From Streptomyces hygroscopicus subsp. hygroscopicus (lineage in GTDB: Bacteria > Actinomycetota > Actinomycetes > Streptomycetales > Streptomycetaceae): a stretch of 34,693 nucleotides of DNA. Both the position numbers and the translations under genes were made by a program. Shown one piece after another: positions 6,597-16,162 of this stretch. The stretch covers positions 1 through 34,693 of the forward strand of contig NZ_BBOX01000304.1 in NCBI RefSeq assembly GCF_001553455.1, written 5' to 3'. Numbering within the stretch: position 1 is the first letter of the stretch; every line of letters begins with the position of its first letter. A model generated the notes under the pieces. The model saw only the letters and a list, made by a program, of their open reading frames with translations, searched no databases and was not told where the DNA came from.

Positions 6597-8438
6597 ATGG
6601 ACCGTCTTCCACACACCGGCGTCAGCCCCGCGACGTCCCCCTCTGATCTCTCCCCCTCCCGGGCCCCGCTCACTACTGTCGCTGTCGTCGGGCTCGGCAC
6701 GATGGGCACCGGCATCGCCGAGACCCTGGCCCGCGCCGGCCGGGAGGTGATCGGCATCGACATCGACGAGCGCGCCTGCCGCCGGGCCGTCACCGCGCTC
6801 GAGGCCGCCACCGCCCGCGCCGTGCACCGCGAGCGGATCACCGAGCGGGAGCGGGCCGGGATCCTCGGCCGGTTCCGCGTCGCCACCGATCTGCGCGCCG
6901 CCGCCGACGCGGAGCTGGTGATCGAGGTGGTGCCCGAGGACTACGACACCAAGCGCGAGGTCTTCGCCGGGCTGGACACCGTCGTCCGCCCCACCGCGAT
7001 CCTCGCGACCGGCACCAACGCGCTGTCGGTGACCCGGCTGGCCGCCGAGTCCGCCCATCCGGAGCGGGTCTTGGGCCTGCACTTCTTCAACCCGGCGCCC
7101 GCGATGAGGCTGGTCGAGATCGTCTCCAGCGTGCTGACCGCCCCCGGGGCCGTCGAGGCGGTCACCGCGCTCGCCCGCGATCTGGGCAAGGAGCCGGTGG
7201 CGCTCGGCGACCGGCCCGGGTTCGTCGCCGACGGGCTGCTGTTCGGCTACCTCAACCAGGCCGCCGCGATGTACGAGGCCAAGTACGCCGCGCGGGAGGA
7301 CATCGACGCGGCGATGAGGCTGGGCTGCGGACTGCCGATGGGCCCGCTTGCCCTGCTCGACCTGATCGGCATCGACACCGCCCGCACCGTGCTGGAGGCC
7401 ATGTACGCCGCCTCCGGCGACCGGCTGCACGCGCCCGCGCCCGTCCTGGGGCAGCTCGCCGAGGCCGGTCTCACCGGCCGTAAGGCGGGCCGCGGCTTCT
7501 ACACGTACCAGGCGCCGGGCAGCGGCACCGTCGTCCCGGACGCCGCGTCGGCCGAGGTGCGGCACGCCACCGACGGGGCACGCCCGGTGCGCGCCGTCGG
7601 CGTCGCCGGTTCAGGGACGATGGCCGCCGGGATCGCCGAGGTCTTCGCCAGGGCGGGGCTGGAGGTGGTGCTGGCCGGCCGGACCCCGGAGAAGGCCGAG
7701 GCGGCGAAGGCCCGCGTGGCGAAGTCCCTGGCCCGGTCGGTGTCCAAGGGGCGGATGACCGAGCGGGCCCGGGAGCAGGCGCTGGAGCGGATCGGCACGG
7801 CGGATGCGCTCGACGCGTTCGCCGCGGTGGACCTGGCCGTGGAGGCGGTGGCCGAGGACCTGGTCGTCAAGCAGGAGCTGTTCAGGGCGCTGGACAAGGT
7901 CTGCAAACCGGGCGCGGTGCTGGCCACGACCACCTCCTCGCTGCCGGTCATCGCCTGCGCGCGGGCGACCTCGCGCCCGCAGGACGTGGTGGGCCTGCAC
8001 TTCTTCAACCCGGCCCCGGCGATGAAGCTGGTCGAGGTGGTGCACACCGTGCTGACCGCGGACGAGGTGCGCGCGACCGGGCACGCGGTGTGCGCGGCGG
8101 TGGGCAAGCATCCGGTGGACTGCGGCGACCGGGCCGGTTTCATCGTGAACGCCCTGCTGTTCCCGTACCTCAACAACGCGGTGAAGATGGTCCAGGAGCA
8201 CTACGCCACCCCGGACGACATCGACGCCGCGATGAAGCTGGGCGGCGGCTATCCGATGGGCCCCTTCGAACTGCTGGACGTCGTGGGGCTCGATGTGTCG
8301 CTGGCCATCGAGCGGGTGCTGCACCGGGAGTTCCGGGAACCGGGCCTGGCCCCGGCACCGCTGCTGGAGCATCTGGTCGCGGCCGGGTGCCTGGGGCGCA
8401 AGACGGGGCGCGGCTTCCGCGAGTATGCCAAGGCCTGA
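6597..8438 (+). CDS. Tandem two-module 3-hydroxyacyl-CoA (3-hydroxybutyryl-CoA) dehydrogenase
   Basis: NAD(P)-dependent oxidation/reduction of 3-hydroxyacyl-CoA; in this setting it probably interconverts acetoacetyl-CoA and 3-hydroxybutyryl-CoA ahead of crotonyl-CoA. The 613 residues hold two copies of the PaaH/FadB2-type enzyme. Module 1 (about 27-320) has Rossmann motif VGLGTMGTG and GLHFFNPAPAM; module 2 (about 330-612) has VAGSGTMAAG and the same GLHFFNPAPAM. Module 2 keeps the conserved Ser-Ser (447-448) and Asn518 in GFIVNALL. Module 1 has Asn-Ala (141-142) and Asp212 instead, so it may be catalytically weakened. ATG 6597 was chosen because CTGGAG lies 6 nt upstream. The upstream open frame is low in coding character. 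It precedes the TetR gene and ccr on the same strand. Confidence 0.93.
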   Translation: MDRLPHTGVSPATSPSDLSPSRAPLTTVAVVGLGTMGTGIAETLARAGREVIGIDIDERACRRAVTALEAATARAVHRERITERERAGILGRFRVATDLRAAADAELVIEVVPEDYDTKREVFAGLDTVVRPTAILATGTNALSVTRLAAESAHPERVLGLHFFNPAPAMRLVEIVSSVLTAPGAVEAVTALARDLGKEPVALGDRPGFVADGLLFGYLNQAAAMYEAKYAAREDIDAAMRLGCGLPMGPLALLDLIGIDTARTVLEAMYAASGDRLHAPAPVLGQLAEAGLTGRKAGRGFYTYQAPGSGTVVPDAASAEVRHATDGARPVRAVGVAGSGTMAAGIAEVFARAGLEVVLAGRTPEKAEAAKARVAKSLARSVSKGRMTERAREQALERIGTADALDAFAAVDLAVEAVAEDLVVKQELFRALDKVCKPGAVLATTTSSLPVIACARATSRPQDVVGLHFFNPAPAMKLVEVVHTVLTADEVRATGHAVCAAVGKHPVDCGDRAGFIVNALLFPYLNNAVKMVQEHYATPDDIDAAMKLGGGYPMGPFELLDVVGLDVSLAIERVLHREFREPGLAPAPLLEHLVAAGCLGRKTGRGFREYAKA

Positions 8439-8553
8439 GTTCGGCTCCGGCTGGGGCGGACCGGCTGAGTCCGGTTCCCGGTGGGGCGGGCTGCTGGAGC
8501 CGTCCGTCGGTCTGCCCCCGCACCGGCACTCACAAGCGTGTTACGTTCCCCAC

Positions 8554-9378
8554 ATGTCCCAGCCCGTGAAGGCCACGCGTACGGAGCGTGCGAAGCGATC
8601 CCCCTCGTCCGGCGGCGGTGAGAGCGCGGGGAGCCGCCGCGCCGCGGCTCAGCGTCTGTCCATGCGGCGCAAACTCGCCGCCGCGGCAATGGAGTTGTTC
8701 GCGACGCAGGGGTACGAGGCGACGACGGTCGACGAGATCGCGGCCAGGGCGGGAGTGGCCCGCCGCACCTTCTTCCGGCACTTCCGCTCCAAGGAGGAGG
8801 CGATCTTCCCGGACCACGACGACACGCTGGTGCGGGCCGCGGCGGTGCTGGACGCAGCACCTCCGCATGAGAACCCCCTGGACACCGTGTGCCGCGGGAT
8901 CAAGGAGGTCATGCGGATGTACGCGTCCGCGCCGACCGTCTCCGTGGAGCGCTACCGGCTGACCCGTGAGGTACCGGCGCTGCGGGAGCGGGAGATCGCC
9001 TCAGTGGCCCGTTACGAGCGGCTGTTCACCCGCTATCTGCTGGGCCACTTCGACGAGGGCGCCCACCACGACGGGGACGACGACCCGCTGCTGGCCGAGG
9101 TCGCCGCCTCGGCCGTGGTCACGGCCCACAACCATGTGCTGCGGCGCTGGCTGCGGGCGGGCGGCCAGGGCGATGTGGAGGCGCAGCTGGACCACGCCTT
9201 CGCGATCGTCCGCGAAGCCTTCGGCGCCGGTATCGGCGGCCGGCCCGGCCCGGCCAACGGCCGCCCCGCGGCGGCGGTGTCGGCGACGGAGGAGGACGAG
9301 GTGGTGGTGATGGTGGCGCGGACGGACGCACCGCTGACCGAGGTCATGCGGACGATCAAGGAGGCTCTCAAGCGGTAG
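8554..9378 (+). CDS. TetR-family transcriptional regulator
   Basis: DNA-binding regulator of 274 residues. A basic N-terminal extension (1-30) leads into a clear TetR helix-turn-helix (about 32-80) including TVDEIAARAGVARRTFFRHF. The ligand-binding helices follow, and a C-terminal tail ends MRTIKEALKR. A TTACGT -10-like hexamer lies 8 nt before ATG 8554 and no Shine-Dalgarno is seen, so a leaderless message is plausible. It sits directly upstream of ccr in the same direction and is separated from it by a terminator and a promoter with a palindromic operator. It is therefore the prime candidate to control the EMC operon, perhaps sensing an acyl-CoA; this is inference from position. Confidence 0.9.
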   Translation: MSQPVKATRTERAKRSPSSGGGESAGSRRAAAQRLSMRRKLAAAAMELFATQGYEATTVDEIAARAGVARRTFFRHFRSKEEAIFPDHDDTLVRAAAVLDAAPPHENPLDTVCRGIKEVMRMYASAPTVSVERYRLTREVPALREREIASVARYERLFTRYLLGHFDEGAHHDGDDDPLLAEVAASAVVTAHNHVLRRWLRAGGQGDVEAQLDHAFAIVREAFGAGIGGRPGPANGRPAAAVSATEEDEVVVMVARTDAPLTEVMRTIKEALKR

Positions 9379-9420
9379 TTCCGCGACCCCGCCGGCCACG
9401 CACCGGCGGACCCGCACAGG

Positions 9421-9451
9421 CGACGGCCGCCCCGGCTCGGGGCGGCCGTCG
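9421..9451. terminator. Strong hairpin after the TetR gene
   Basis: Perfect 13-bp stem CGACGGCCGCCCC / GGGGCGGCCGTCG with a 5-nt loop (GGCTC), 43 nt after the TetR stop. There is no long T-tract, as is usual for actinobacterial terminators. It separates the regulator transcript from the ccr promoter. Confidence 0.7.
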
Positions 9452-9493
9452 TCGCTCATGTGTGCAGCCGAGATGACAACTGAGAGAATTTGT

Positions 9494-9536
9494 TGGCACC
9501 CAGTGTCTTGCGAGGTGGCACAGGGTGCCATACGGT
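9494..9536 (+). promoter_or_regulatory. Predicted ccr promoter with palindromic operator in the spacer
   Basis: A -35-like TTGCGA (9508-9513) and a -10-like TACGGT (9531-9536) are 17 nt apart. The spacer contains the perfect interrupted palindrome TGGCAC-AGG-GTGCCA (9516-9530). A further TGGCAC half-site lies at 9494-9499, 22 bp upstream of the first, and pairs as TGGCACCC/GGGTGCCA (9494-9501 with 9523-9530). A repressor bound here would block RNA polymerase; the adjacent TetR protein is the obvious candidate. The leader to ATG 9757 is about 210 nt and shows nothing else I recognise. Confidence 0.6.
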
Positions 9537-9756
9537 GAAGGTGTCCGGGCGGCCGGCGCGCTGCCAACCACCGCGCGCCGGCTGTCCCCGCAAGCCGCTT
9601 TGCGCGCCCGGACGAGCCTGCGTCACCAGGCACCCGGCGCCACCCGCGCCACATGAGAACCACCTCCGCCGAACCGACGGCACCGCATCAGCATCACCCG
9701 TCACGAGCCCAGCGTTCCCTCAGGCGTCCCCCGTGGGCGCTTCGCCGGAGGCACCG

Positions 9757-11277
9757 ATGAACGAGATACTCGACGCGATCCTGGCGTCGGACACCACCCC
9801 CGAGGACTTCGCGGCACTGCGCATCCCCGAGTCGTACCGCGCGGTGACCGTGCGCAAGGACGAGGCCGACATGTTCGCGGGCCTCACCACGCGGGAGAAG
9901 GACCCCCGCAAGTCACTGCACGTGGACGAGGTGCCGGTGCCCGAGCTGGGCCCCGGCGAGGCCCTCGTCGCCGTGATGGCCAGCTCGGTCAACTACAACT
10001 CCGTGTGGACCTCGATCTTCGAGCCGCTGCCGACCTTCGGCTTCCTGGAGCGGTACGGCAAGCTCTCCTCCCTGACCAAGCGGCACGACCTGCCGTACCA
10101 CATCATCGGCTCCGACCTCGCGGGCGTCGTGCTGCGCACCGGCCCCGGGGTGAACGCCTGGAAACCGGGCGCCGAGGTCGTCGCGCACTGTCTGTCGGTC
10201 GAGCTGGAGAGCGCCGACGGCCACAACGACACCATGCTCGACCCCGAGCAGCGCATCTGGGGCTTCGAGACCAACTTCGGCGGGCTCGCCGAGATCGCCC
10301 TGGTCAAGTCCAACCAGCTGATGCCCAAACCGGCCCATCTGAGCTGGGAGGAGGCGGCCGCCCCGGGCCTGGTCAACTCCACCGCCTACCGGCAGCTGGT
10401 CTCCCGCAACGGCGCCGGGATGAAACAGGGCGACAACGTCCTGATCTGGGGCGCGAGCGGCGGACTCGGCTCCTACGCCACCCAGTTCGCGCTGGCCGGC
10501 GGGGCCAACCCGATCTGTGTGGTCTCCTCGCCGCGGAAGGCGGAGATCTGCCGCCGGATGGGCGCCGAGGCGATCATCGACCGGACCGCCGAGAACTACA
10601 GGTTCTGGAAGGACGAGAACACCCAGGACCCGCGCGAGTGGAAGCGGTTCGGCAAGAAGATCCGCGAACTGACCGGCGGCGAGGACGTGGACATCGTCTT
10701 CGAGCACCCGGGCCGGGAGACCTTCGGCGCGTCCGTCTACGTCACCCGCAAGGGCGGCACGATCGCCACCTGCGCATCGACCTCCGGCTACACCCATGAG
10801 TACGACAACCGCTATCTGTGGATGTCGCTGAAGCGGATCATCGGCTCGCACTTCGCCAACTACCGCGAGGCGTGGGAGGCCAACCGCCTGATCGCCAAGG
10901 GCAGGATCCACCCGACGCTGTCCCGGACCTACCGGCTGGAGGAGACCGGCCAGGCCGCGTACGACGTCCACCGCAACGTCCACCAGGGCAAGGTCGGCGT
11001 GCTGTGCCTGGCCCCCGAGGAGGGCATGGGCGTGCGCGACCAGGCGATGCGCGACCGGCACATCGACGCCATCAACCTGTTCCGCGACGACGCGTCGGAG
11101 CGGACCGGCAAGCACAGTCGCGACGACGCGTCGGAGCGGACCGGCAAGCGCAGCCGTGACGACGCGTCGGAGCGGACCGGCAAGCACAGTCATGACGACG
11201 CGTCGGAGCGGACCGGCGAGCGCAGCCGCGACGACGCGCCGCAGCGGACCGGCAACCACGGCGAGGGCGCCCGATGA
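9757..11277 (+). CDS. ccr: Crotonyl-CoA carboxylase/reductase
   Basis: Catalyses NADPH- and CO2-dependent reductive carboxylation of crotonyl-CoA to (2S)-ethylmalonyl-CoA, the key step of the ethylmalonyl-CoA pathway and a source of polyketide extender units. It is an MDR-superfamily enzyme with GroES-like (about 55-200) and Rossmann (about 215-380; WGASGGLGSYATQ) regions. The CO2-pocket residues reported for the Kitasatospora enzyme, Asn81, Phe170, Glu171 and His365, are all present at the same numbers. GGAGG at 9747-9751 supports ATG 9757. Family members of about 445 residues end near INLF; this one continues to 506 with five 12-residue repeats (see the repeat entry). Its stop overlaps the mutase start (ATGA), indicating translational coupling. 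Confidence 0.97.
   Translation: MNEILDAILASDTTPEDFAALRIPESYRAVTVRKDEADMFAGLTTREKDPRKSLHVDEVPVPELGPGEALVAVMASSVNYNSVWTSIFEPLPTFGFLERYGKLSSLTKRHDLPYHIIGSDLAGVVLRTGPGVNAWKPGAEVVAHCLSVELESADGHNDTMLDPEQRIWGFETNFGGLAEIALVKSNQLMPKPAHLSWEEAAAPGLVNSTAYRQLVSRNGAGMKQGDNVLIWGASGGLGSYATQFALAGGANPICVVSSPRKAEICRRMGAEAIIDRTAENYRFWKDENTQDPREWKRFGKKIRELTGGEDVDIVFEHPGRETFGASVYVTRKGGTIATCASTSGYTHEYDNRYLWMSLKRIIGSHFANYREAWEANRLIAKGRIHPTLSRTYRLEETGQAAYDVHRNVHQGKVGVLCLAPEEGMGVRDQAMRDRHIDAINLFRDDASERTGKHSRDDASERTGKRSRDDASERTGKHSHDDASERTGERSRDDAPQRTGNHGEGAR
11083..11262 (+). repeat. Five 36-bp tandem repeats coding the C-terminal tail of Ccr
   Basis: Units start at 11083, 11119, 11155, 11191 and 11227. Each encodes a version of RDDASERTGKHS; the fifth, RDDAPQRTGNHG, is the most divergent. 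The units are nearly identical at DNA level, which suggests recent slippage or unequal recombination, and the unit length keeps the frame. The array starts directly after the normal end of the enzyme (INLF) and ends 15 nt before the stop. Confidence 0.95.
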
Positions 11278-13292
11278 GTGGCGAGCCCCGCCCCAAGGAC
11301 CGGCCCTGGCTGATGCGGACCTACGCCGGGCACTCGACCGCCGAGGCGTCCAACGAGCTGTACCGGCGCAATCTGGCCAAGGGCCAGACCGGACTCTCGG
11401 TCGCCTTCGACCTGCCCACCCAGACCGGCTACGACCCGGACCACGTCCTCGCCCGTGGCGAGGTGGGCCGGGTCGGGGTCCCGGTCTCCCATCTGGGCGA
11501 CATGCGGCGGCTGTTCCAGGAGATCCCCCTGGAACGGATGAACACCTCCATGACCATCAACGCCACCGCCATGTGGCTGCTGGCGCTGTACCAGGTCGTC
11601 GCGGAGGAGCACGGCGCCGATGTCGCCACGCTCCAGGGCACCACGCAGAACGACATCGTCAAGGAGTACCTCTCGCGCGGTACGCATGTCTTCCCGCCGG
11701 GTCCGAGCCTGCGGCTGACCACCGACATGATCGCGTACACGGTCCACCACATCCCCAAGTGGAATCCGATCAACATCTGCAGCTACCACCTGCAGGAGGC
11801 CGGGGCCACTCCGGTGCAGGAGATCGCCTACGCGATGGCCACGGCGATCTCCGTCCTGGACGCGGTGTTCGCCTCCGGCCAGGTTCCCGAGGACCGCAAG
11901 GGCGACGTGGTGGCCCGGATCTCCTTCTTCGTGAACGCGGGCGTCCGGTTCATCGAGGAGATGTGCAAGATGCGCGCCTTCGGCCGCGTCTGGGACCGGA
12001 TCACCCGTGAGCGCTACGGCATCGAGAACCCCAAGCACCGCCGGTTCCGCTACGGCGTCCAGGTGAACTCGCTCGGCCTGACCGAGGCCCAGCCGGAGAA
12101 CAACGTCCAGCGCATCGTCCTGGAGATGCTGGCCGTCACCCTCTCCAAGGACGCCCGCGCCCGCGCCGTCCAGCTCCCGGCCTGGAACGAGGCGCTGGGT
12201 CTGCCCCGCCCCTGGGACCAGCAGTGGTCGCTGCGCATCCAGCAGGTGCTCGCCCATGAGAGCGATCTGCTGGAGTACGACGACATCTTCGAGGGCTCCC
12301 GGGTGATCGAGACCAAGGTCGCCGCGCTGGTCGAGGAGGCCGAGGCGGAGATCGAGCGGATCCAGGAGATGGGCGGGGCGATGGCCGCCGTGGAGTCCGG
12401 CTACCTCAAGGCGCAGCTGGTGGCCTCCCACGCCGAACGCAGGGCGCGGATCGAGGCGGGCGAGGAGAAGATCGTCGGCGTCAACTGCTACCAGTCCACC
12501 GAGCCCAATCCGCTCACCGCCGATCTCGACACCGCGATCATGACGGTGGACCCGCAGAACGAGGCACGGGTGGTCTCGGCCCTGCACGCCTGGCGCGAGC
12601 GGCGCGAGGAGGGCCCCGCCCAGGAGGCCCTCGCCGCCCTCCGCAAGGCCGCCGCGGGAACCGAGAACCTGATGCCCGCGACCCTGCGCTGCGCCCGCGC
12701 GGGCGTGACCACCGGGGAGTGGGCCTGGGCGCTGCGCGATGTCTTCGGCGAGTTCCGCGCCCCCACCGGGGTCGGCGGCGCGCCGGTGGCCGTCGCCGCG
12801 GAGGCGGGCTCCCCGCTGGCCGCCGTCCGCGAGAAGGTCGGCAAGACCGCCGCCGAGCTGGGCGGCGGCAGGCTGCGGCTGCTGGTCGGCAAGCCCGGTC
12901 TGGACGGGCACAGCAATGGCGCCGAGCAGATCGCGGTACGGGCCAGGGACGCCGGCTTCGAGGTGGTCTACCAGGGCATCCGGCTCACTCCCGAGCAGAT
13001 CGTCGCGGCGGCCGTGGCCGAGGACGTGCACTGCGTCGGGCTGTCCATCCTGTCCGGGTCGCACGCCGAGCTGGTGCCCGACGTCCTGGAGCGGCTGCGC
13101 GGCGCGGGCGCCGGAGACATCCCCGTCGTCGTCGGCGGGATCATCCCGGCCGCGGACGCCGCCGCACTGCGTGCGGCGGGCGTCGCCGCGGTTTTCACCC
13201 CCAAGGACTTCGGCATCACGGAGATCATCGGCCGTATCGTCGACGAGATCCGCGCCGCGAACACGCTTCCCCCTCTGGAGGTACCCGTATGA
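11274..13292 (+). CDS. meaA: Coenzyme B12-dependent ethylmalonyl-CoA mutase
   Basis: Converts (2R)-ethylmalonyl-CoA to (2S)-methylsuccinyl-CoA by radical carbon-skeleton rearrangement. The 672 residues comprise a methylmalonyl-CoA-mutase-like TIM barrel (about 1-510: RTYAGHSTAEASN, FDLPTQTGYD, TTQNDIVKEY) and a C-terminal cobalamin-binding domain (about 535-665). The latter carries the base-off motif D544-x-H546-x-x-G549 in KPGLDGHSNG and the LSILSGSH and VVVGGIIP strands. Length and the single-chain layout match MeaA-type enzymes. The start overlaps the ccr stop by 4 nt and its own stop overlaps the lyase start by 4 nt, so the three genes form one coupled operon. I saw no cobalamin riboswitch upstream of the operon. 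Confidence 0.96.
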   Translation: MSGEPRPKDRPWLMRTYAGHSTAEASNELYRRNLAKGQTGLSVAFDLPTQTGYDPDHVLARGEVGRVGVPVSHLGDMRRLFQEIPLERMNTSMTINATAMWLLALYQVVAEEHGADVATLQGTTQNDIVKEYLSRGTHVFPPGPSLRLTTDMIAYTVHHIPKWNPINICSYHLQEAGATPVQEIAYAMATAISVLDAVFASGQVPEDRKGDVVARISFFVNAGVRFIEEMCKMRAFGRVWDRITRERYGIENPKHRRFRYGVQVNSLGLTEAQPENNVQRIVLEMLAVTLSKDARARAVQLPAWNEALGLPRPWDQQWSLRIQQVLAHESDLLEYDDIFEGSRVIETKVAALVEEAEAEIERIQEMGGAMAAVESGYLKAQLVASHAERRARIEAGEEKIVGVNCYQSTEPNPLTADLDTAIMTVDPQNEARVVSALHAWRERREEGPAQEALAALRKAAAGTENLMPATLRCARAGVTTGEWAWALRDVFGEFRAPTGVGGAPVAVAAEAGSPLAAVREKVGKTAAELGGGRLRLLVGKPGLDGHSNGAEQIAVRARDAGFEVVYQGIRLTPEQIVAAAVAEDVHCVGLSILSGSHAELVPDVLERLRGAGAGDIPVVVGGIIPAADAAALRAAGVAAVFTPKDFGITEIIGRIVDEIRAANTLPPLEVPV

Positions 13293-14269
13293 CCGCCCCC
13301 GACCGCTCCCCGGCCGCCGCCCGGCTGCGCCCCCGCCGCTCCTGCCTGGCCGTCCCCGGCTCCAATCCGCGTTTCCTGGAGAAGGCCCAGGGGCTCCCGG
13401 CCGACCAGGTCTTCCTGGACCTGGAGGACGCCTGTGCGCCGCTGGCCAAGGAGGACGCCCGGCACACGATCGTCAAGGCGCTGAACGAGGGCGACTGGAC
13501 CGGTAAGACCCGGGTGGTGCGGGTCAACGACTGGACCACCCACTGGACGTACCGGGACGTCATCACGGTCGTCGAGGGGGCGGGGCCCAACCTGGACTGC
13601 ATCATGCTGCCGAAGGTGCAGGACGCCCAGCAGGTGATCGCGCTCGACCTGCTGCTGACCCAGATCGAGAAGACGATGGGCTTCGAGGTCGGGCGGATCG
13701 GCATCGAGGCGCAGATCGAGAACGCCAGGGGCCTGGTCAACGTGGACGAGATCGCGGCCGCCTCGCCGCGGCTGGAGACCATCGTCTTCGGCCCGGCCGA
13801 CTTCATGGCGTCCATCAACATGAAGTCGCTGGTCGTGGGCGAGCAGCCGCCCGGCTACCCGGCGGACGCCTACCACTACATCCTGATGCGGATCCTGATG
13901 GCCGCCCGCACCCACGACCTCCAGGCGATCGACGGCCCCTACCTCCAGATCCGGAACGTGGACGGCTTCCGCGAGGTGGCCGGGCGCGCCGCCGCCCTCG
14001 GCTACGACGGCAAGTGGGTGCTGCACCCGGGGCAGGTGGAGGCGGCCAACGAGGTCTTCTCGCCGTCCCAGGAGGACTACGACCACGCCGAGCTGATCCT
14101 GGACGCCTATGACCACTACACCTCGGAGGCGGGCGGCCTGAAGGGCTCGGCGATGCTCGGCGACGAGATGATCGACGAGGCCAGCCGCAAGATGGCCCTG
14201 GTCATCGCGGGCAAGGGCCGCGCGGCCGGGATGACCCGTACGTCCACCTTCGAGCCCCCGGAGGCGTGA
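13289..14269 (+). CDS. L-malyl-CoA/beta-methylmalyl-CoA lyase (CitE-like)
   Basis: HpcH/HpaI (CitE) family aldolase of 326 residues. In the EMC pathway this type cleaves beta-methylmalyl-CoA to glyoxylate plus propionyl-CoA and may also form or cleave malyl-CoA. Visible motifs are RRSCLAVPGSNPRFLEKA, FLDLEDACAP (acidic metal/CoA region), the metal ligand Glu in IGIEAQIEN and Asp in FGPADFMASI, and the C-terminal KWVLHPGQVEAANEVFSP, all typical of malyl-CoA lyases. ATG 13289 overlaps the mutase TGA. The next gene begins 3 nt after its stop. The exact split between malyl- and methylmalyl-CoA activity cannot be read from sequence. Confidence 0.92.
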   Translation: MTAPDRSPAAARLRPRRSCLAVPGSNPRFLEKAQGLPADQVFLDLEDACAPLAKEDARHTIVKALNEGDWTGKTRVVRVNDWTTHWTYRDVITVVEGAGPNLDCIMLPKVQDAQQVIALDLLLTQIEKTMGFEVGRIGIEAQIENARGLVNVDEIAAASPRLETIVFGPADFMASINMKSLVVGEQPPGYPADAYHYILMRILMAARTHDLQAIDGPYLQIRNVDGFREVAGRAAALGYDGKWVLHPGQVEAANEVFSPSQEDYDHAELILDAYDHYTSEAGGLKGSAMLGDEMIDEASRKMALVIAGKGRAAGMTRTSTFEPPEA

Positions 14270-14272
14270 GTC

Positions 14273-14779
14273 ATGCAGTTCGGCCGGACCTATGAGGAGT
14301 TCACGGTGGGCGACGTCTACCGGCACTGGCCGGGGAAGACGGTCACCGAGTACGACGATCACCTCTTCTGTCTGCTCACCATGAACCACCACCCGCTGCA
14401 CATGGACAGCAACTACGCCGAGAAGACGACCGATTTCGGCAGGAACGTCGTGGTCGGGAACTACATCTACTCCTTGCTGCTGGGCATGTCGGTGCCCGAT
14501 GTCTCGGGAAAGGCGATCGCCAATCTGGAGATCGAGTCGCTGCGGCACGTCGCGCCCACCTTCCACGGCGACACGATCTACGGCGAGACGACGGTCCTGG
14601 ACAAGAGGCCGTCGAAGTCGAAATCGGACCGGGGCATCGTGCAGGTGGAGACCAAGGGCTACAAGCAGGACGGCACCCTGGTCTGTGTCTTCCGGCGCAA
14701 GGTGATGGTGCCGACCGCCACGTACATCAAGGAGCGGGGCGGAGAGCAGCCGGGCCGCCCGGAGCTGGGAGAGCAGTGA
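14273..14779 (+). CDS. MaoC-family dehydratase, probable mesaconyl-CoA hydratase
   Basis: Hot-dog-fold hydratase of 168 residues expected to add water to mesaconyl-CoA giving beta-methylmalyl-CoA, the reaction between the dehydrogenase and lyase encoded on either side. Seen: the N-terminal RTYEEFTVGDVYRHWPGKTV, a hydratase-2-like catalytic region (HHPLHMDSNYAEKT, with conserved Asp and His) and GNYIYSLLLGMSV. Proteobacterial mesaconyl-CoA hydratases are about twice as long, so this is the compact single-domain form. GGAGG within the end of the lyase gene serves as ribosome binding site. Function is by operon context. Confidence 0.88.
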   Translation: MQFGRTYEEFTVGDVYRHWPGKTVTEYDDHLFCLLTMNHHPLHMDSNYAEKTTDFGRNVVVGNYIYSLLLGMSVPDVSGKAIANLEIESLRHVAPTFHGDTIYGETTVLDKRPSKSKSDRGIVQVETKGYKQDGTLVCVFRRKVMVPTATYIKERGGEQPGRPELGEQ

Positions 14780-14780
14780 T

Positions 14781-15983
<1,203 letters not shown>

Positions 15984-16025
15984 ACGTCCCTTTTGGGGTG
16001 GTATCCGAGAGAAGAAGGTCACACC

Positions 16026-16072
16026 GCGCCAGGGGCTTCGGTCACTGACAAGCCACCGACAGGCCCTGGCGC
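16026..16072 (+). terminator. Hairpin between the EMC operon and psd
   Basis: GCGCCAGGG (16026-16034) pairs perfectly with CCCTGGCGC (16064-16072) around a structured loop. It lies 43 nt after the acyl-CoA dehydrogenase stop. There is no T-tract. A possible psd promoter follows at once: TTGCCC (16073-16078) and GATACC (16096-16101), 17 nt apart. Confidence 0.45.
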
Positions 16073-16162
16073 TTGCCCAGTTACCGCTCGCAACCGATAC
16101 CATCCCGGAAAGCCGCCGTCCCCAGTCTCGCGTCGCGGCATCCTCCGCTACGAAGGTCATCC

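Noticed and set aside
9537..9756. Possible cobalamin riboswitch in the leader of the ccr-mutase operon
   Set aside because: I looked for the conserved B12-box-like GCCACTG and associated stems and could not see them.
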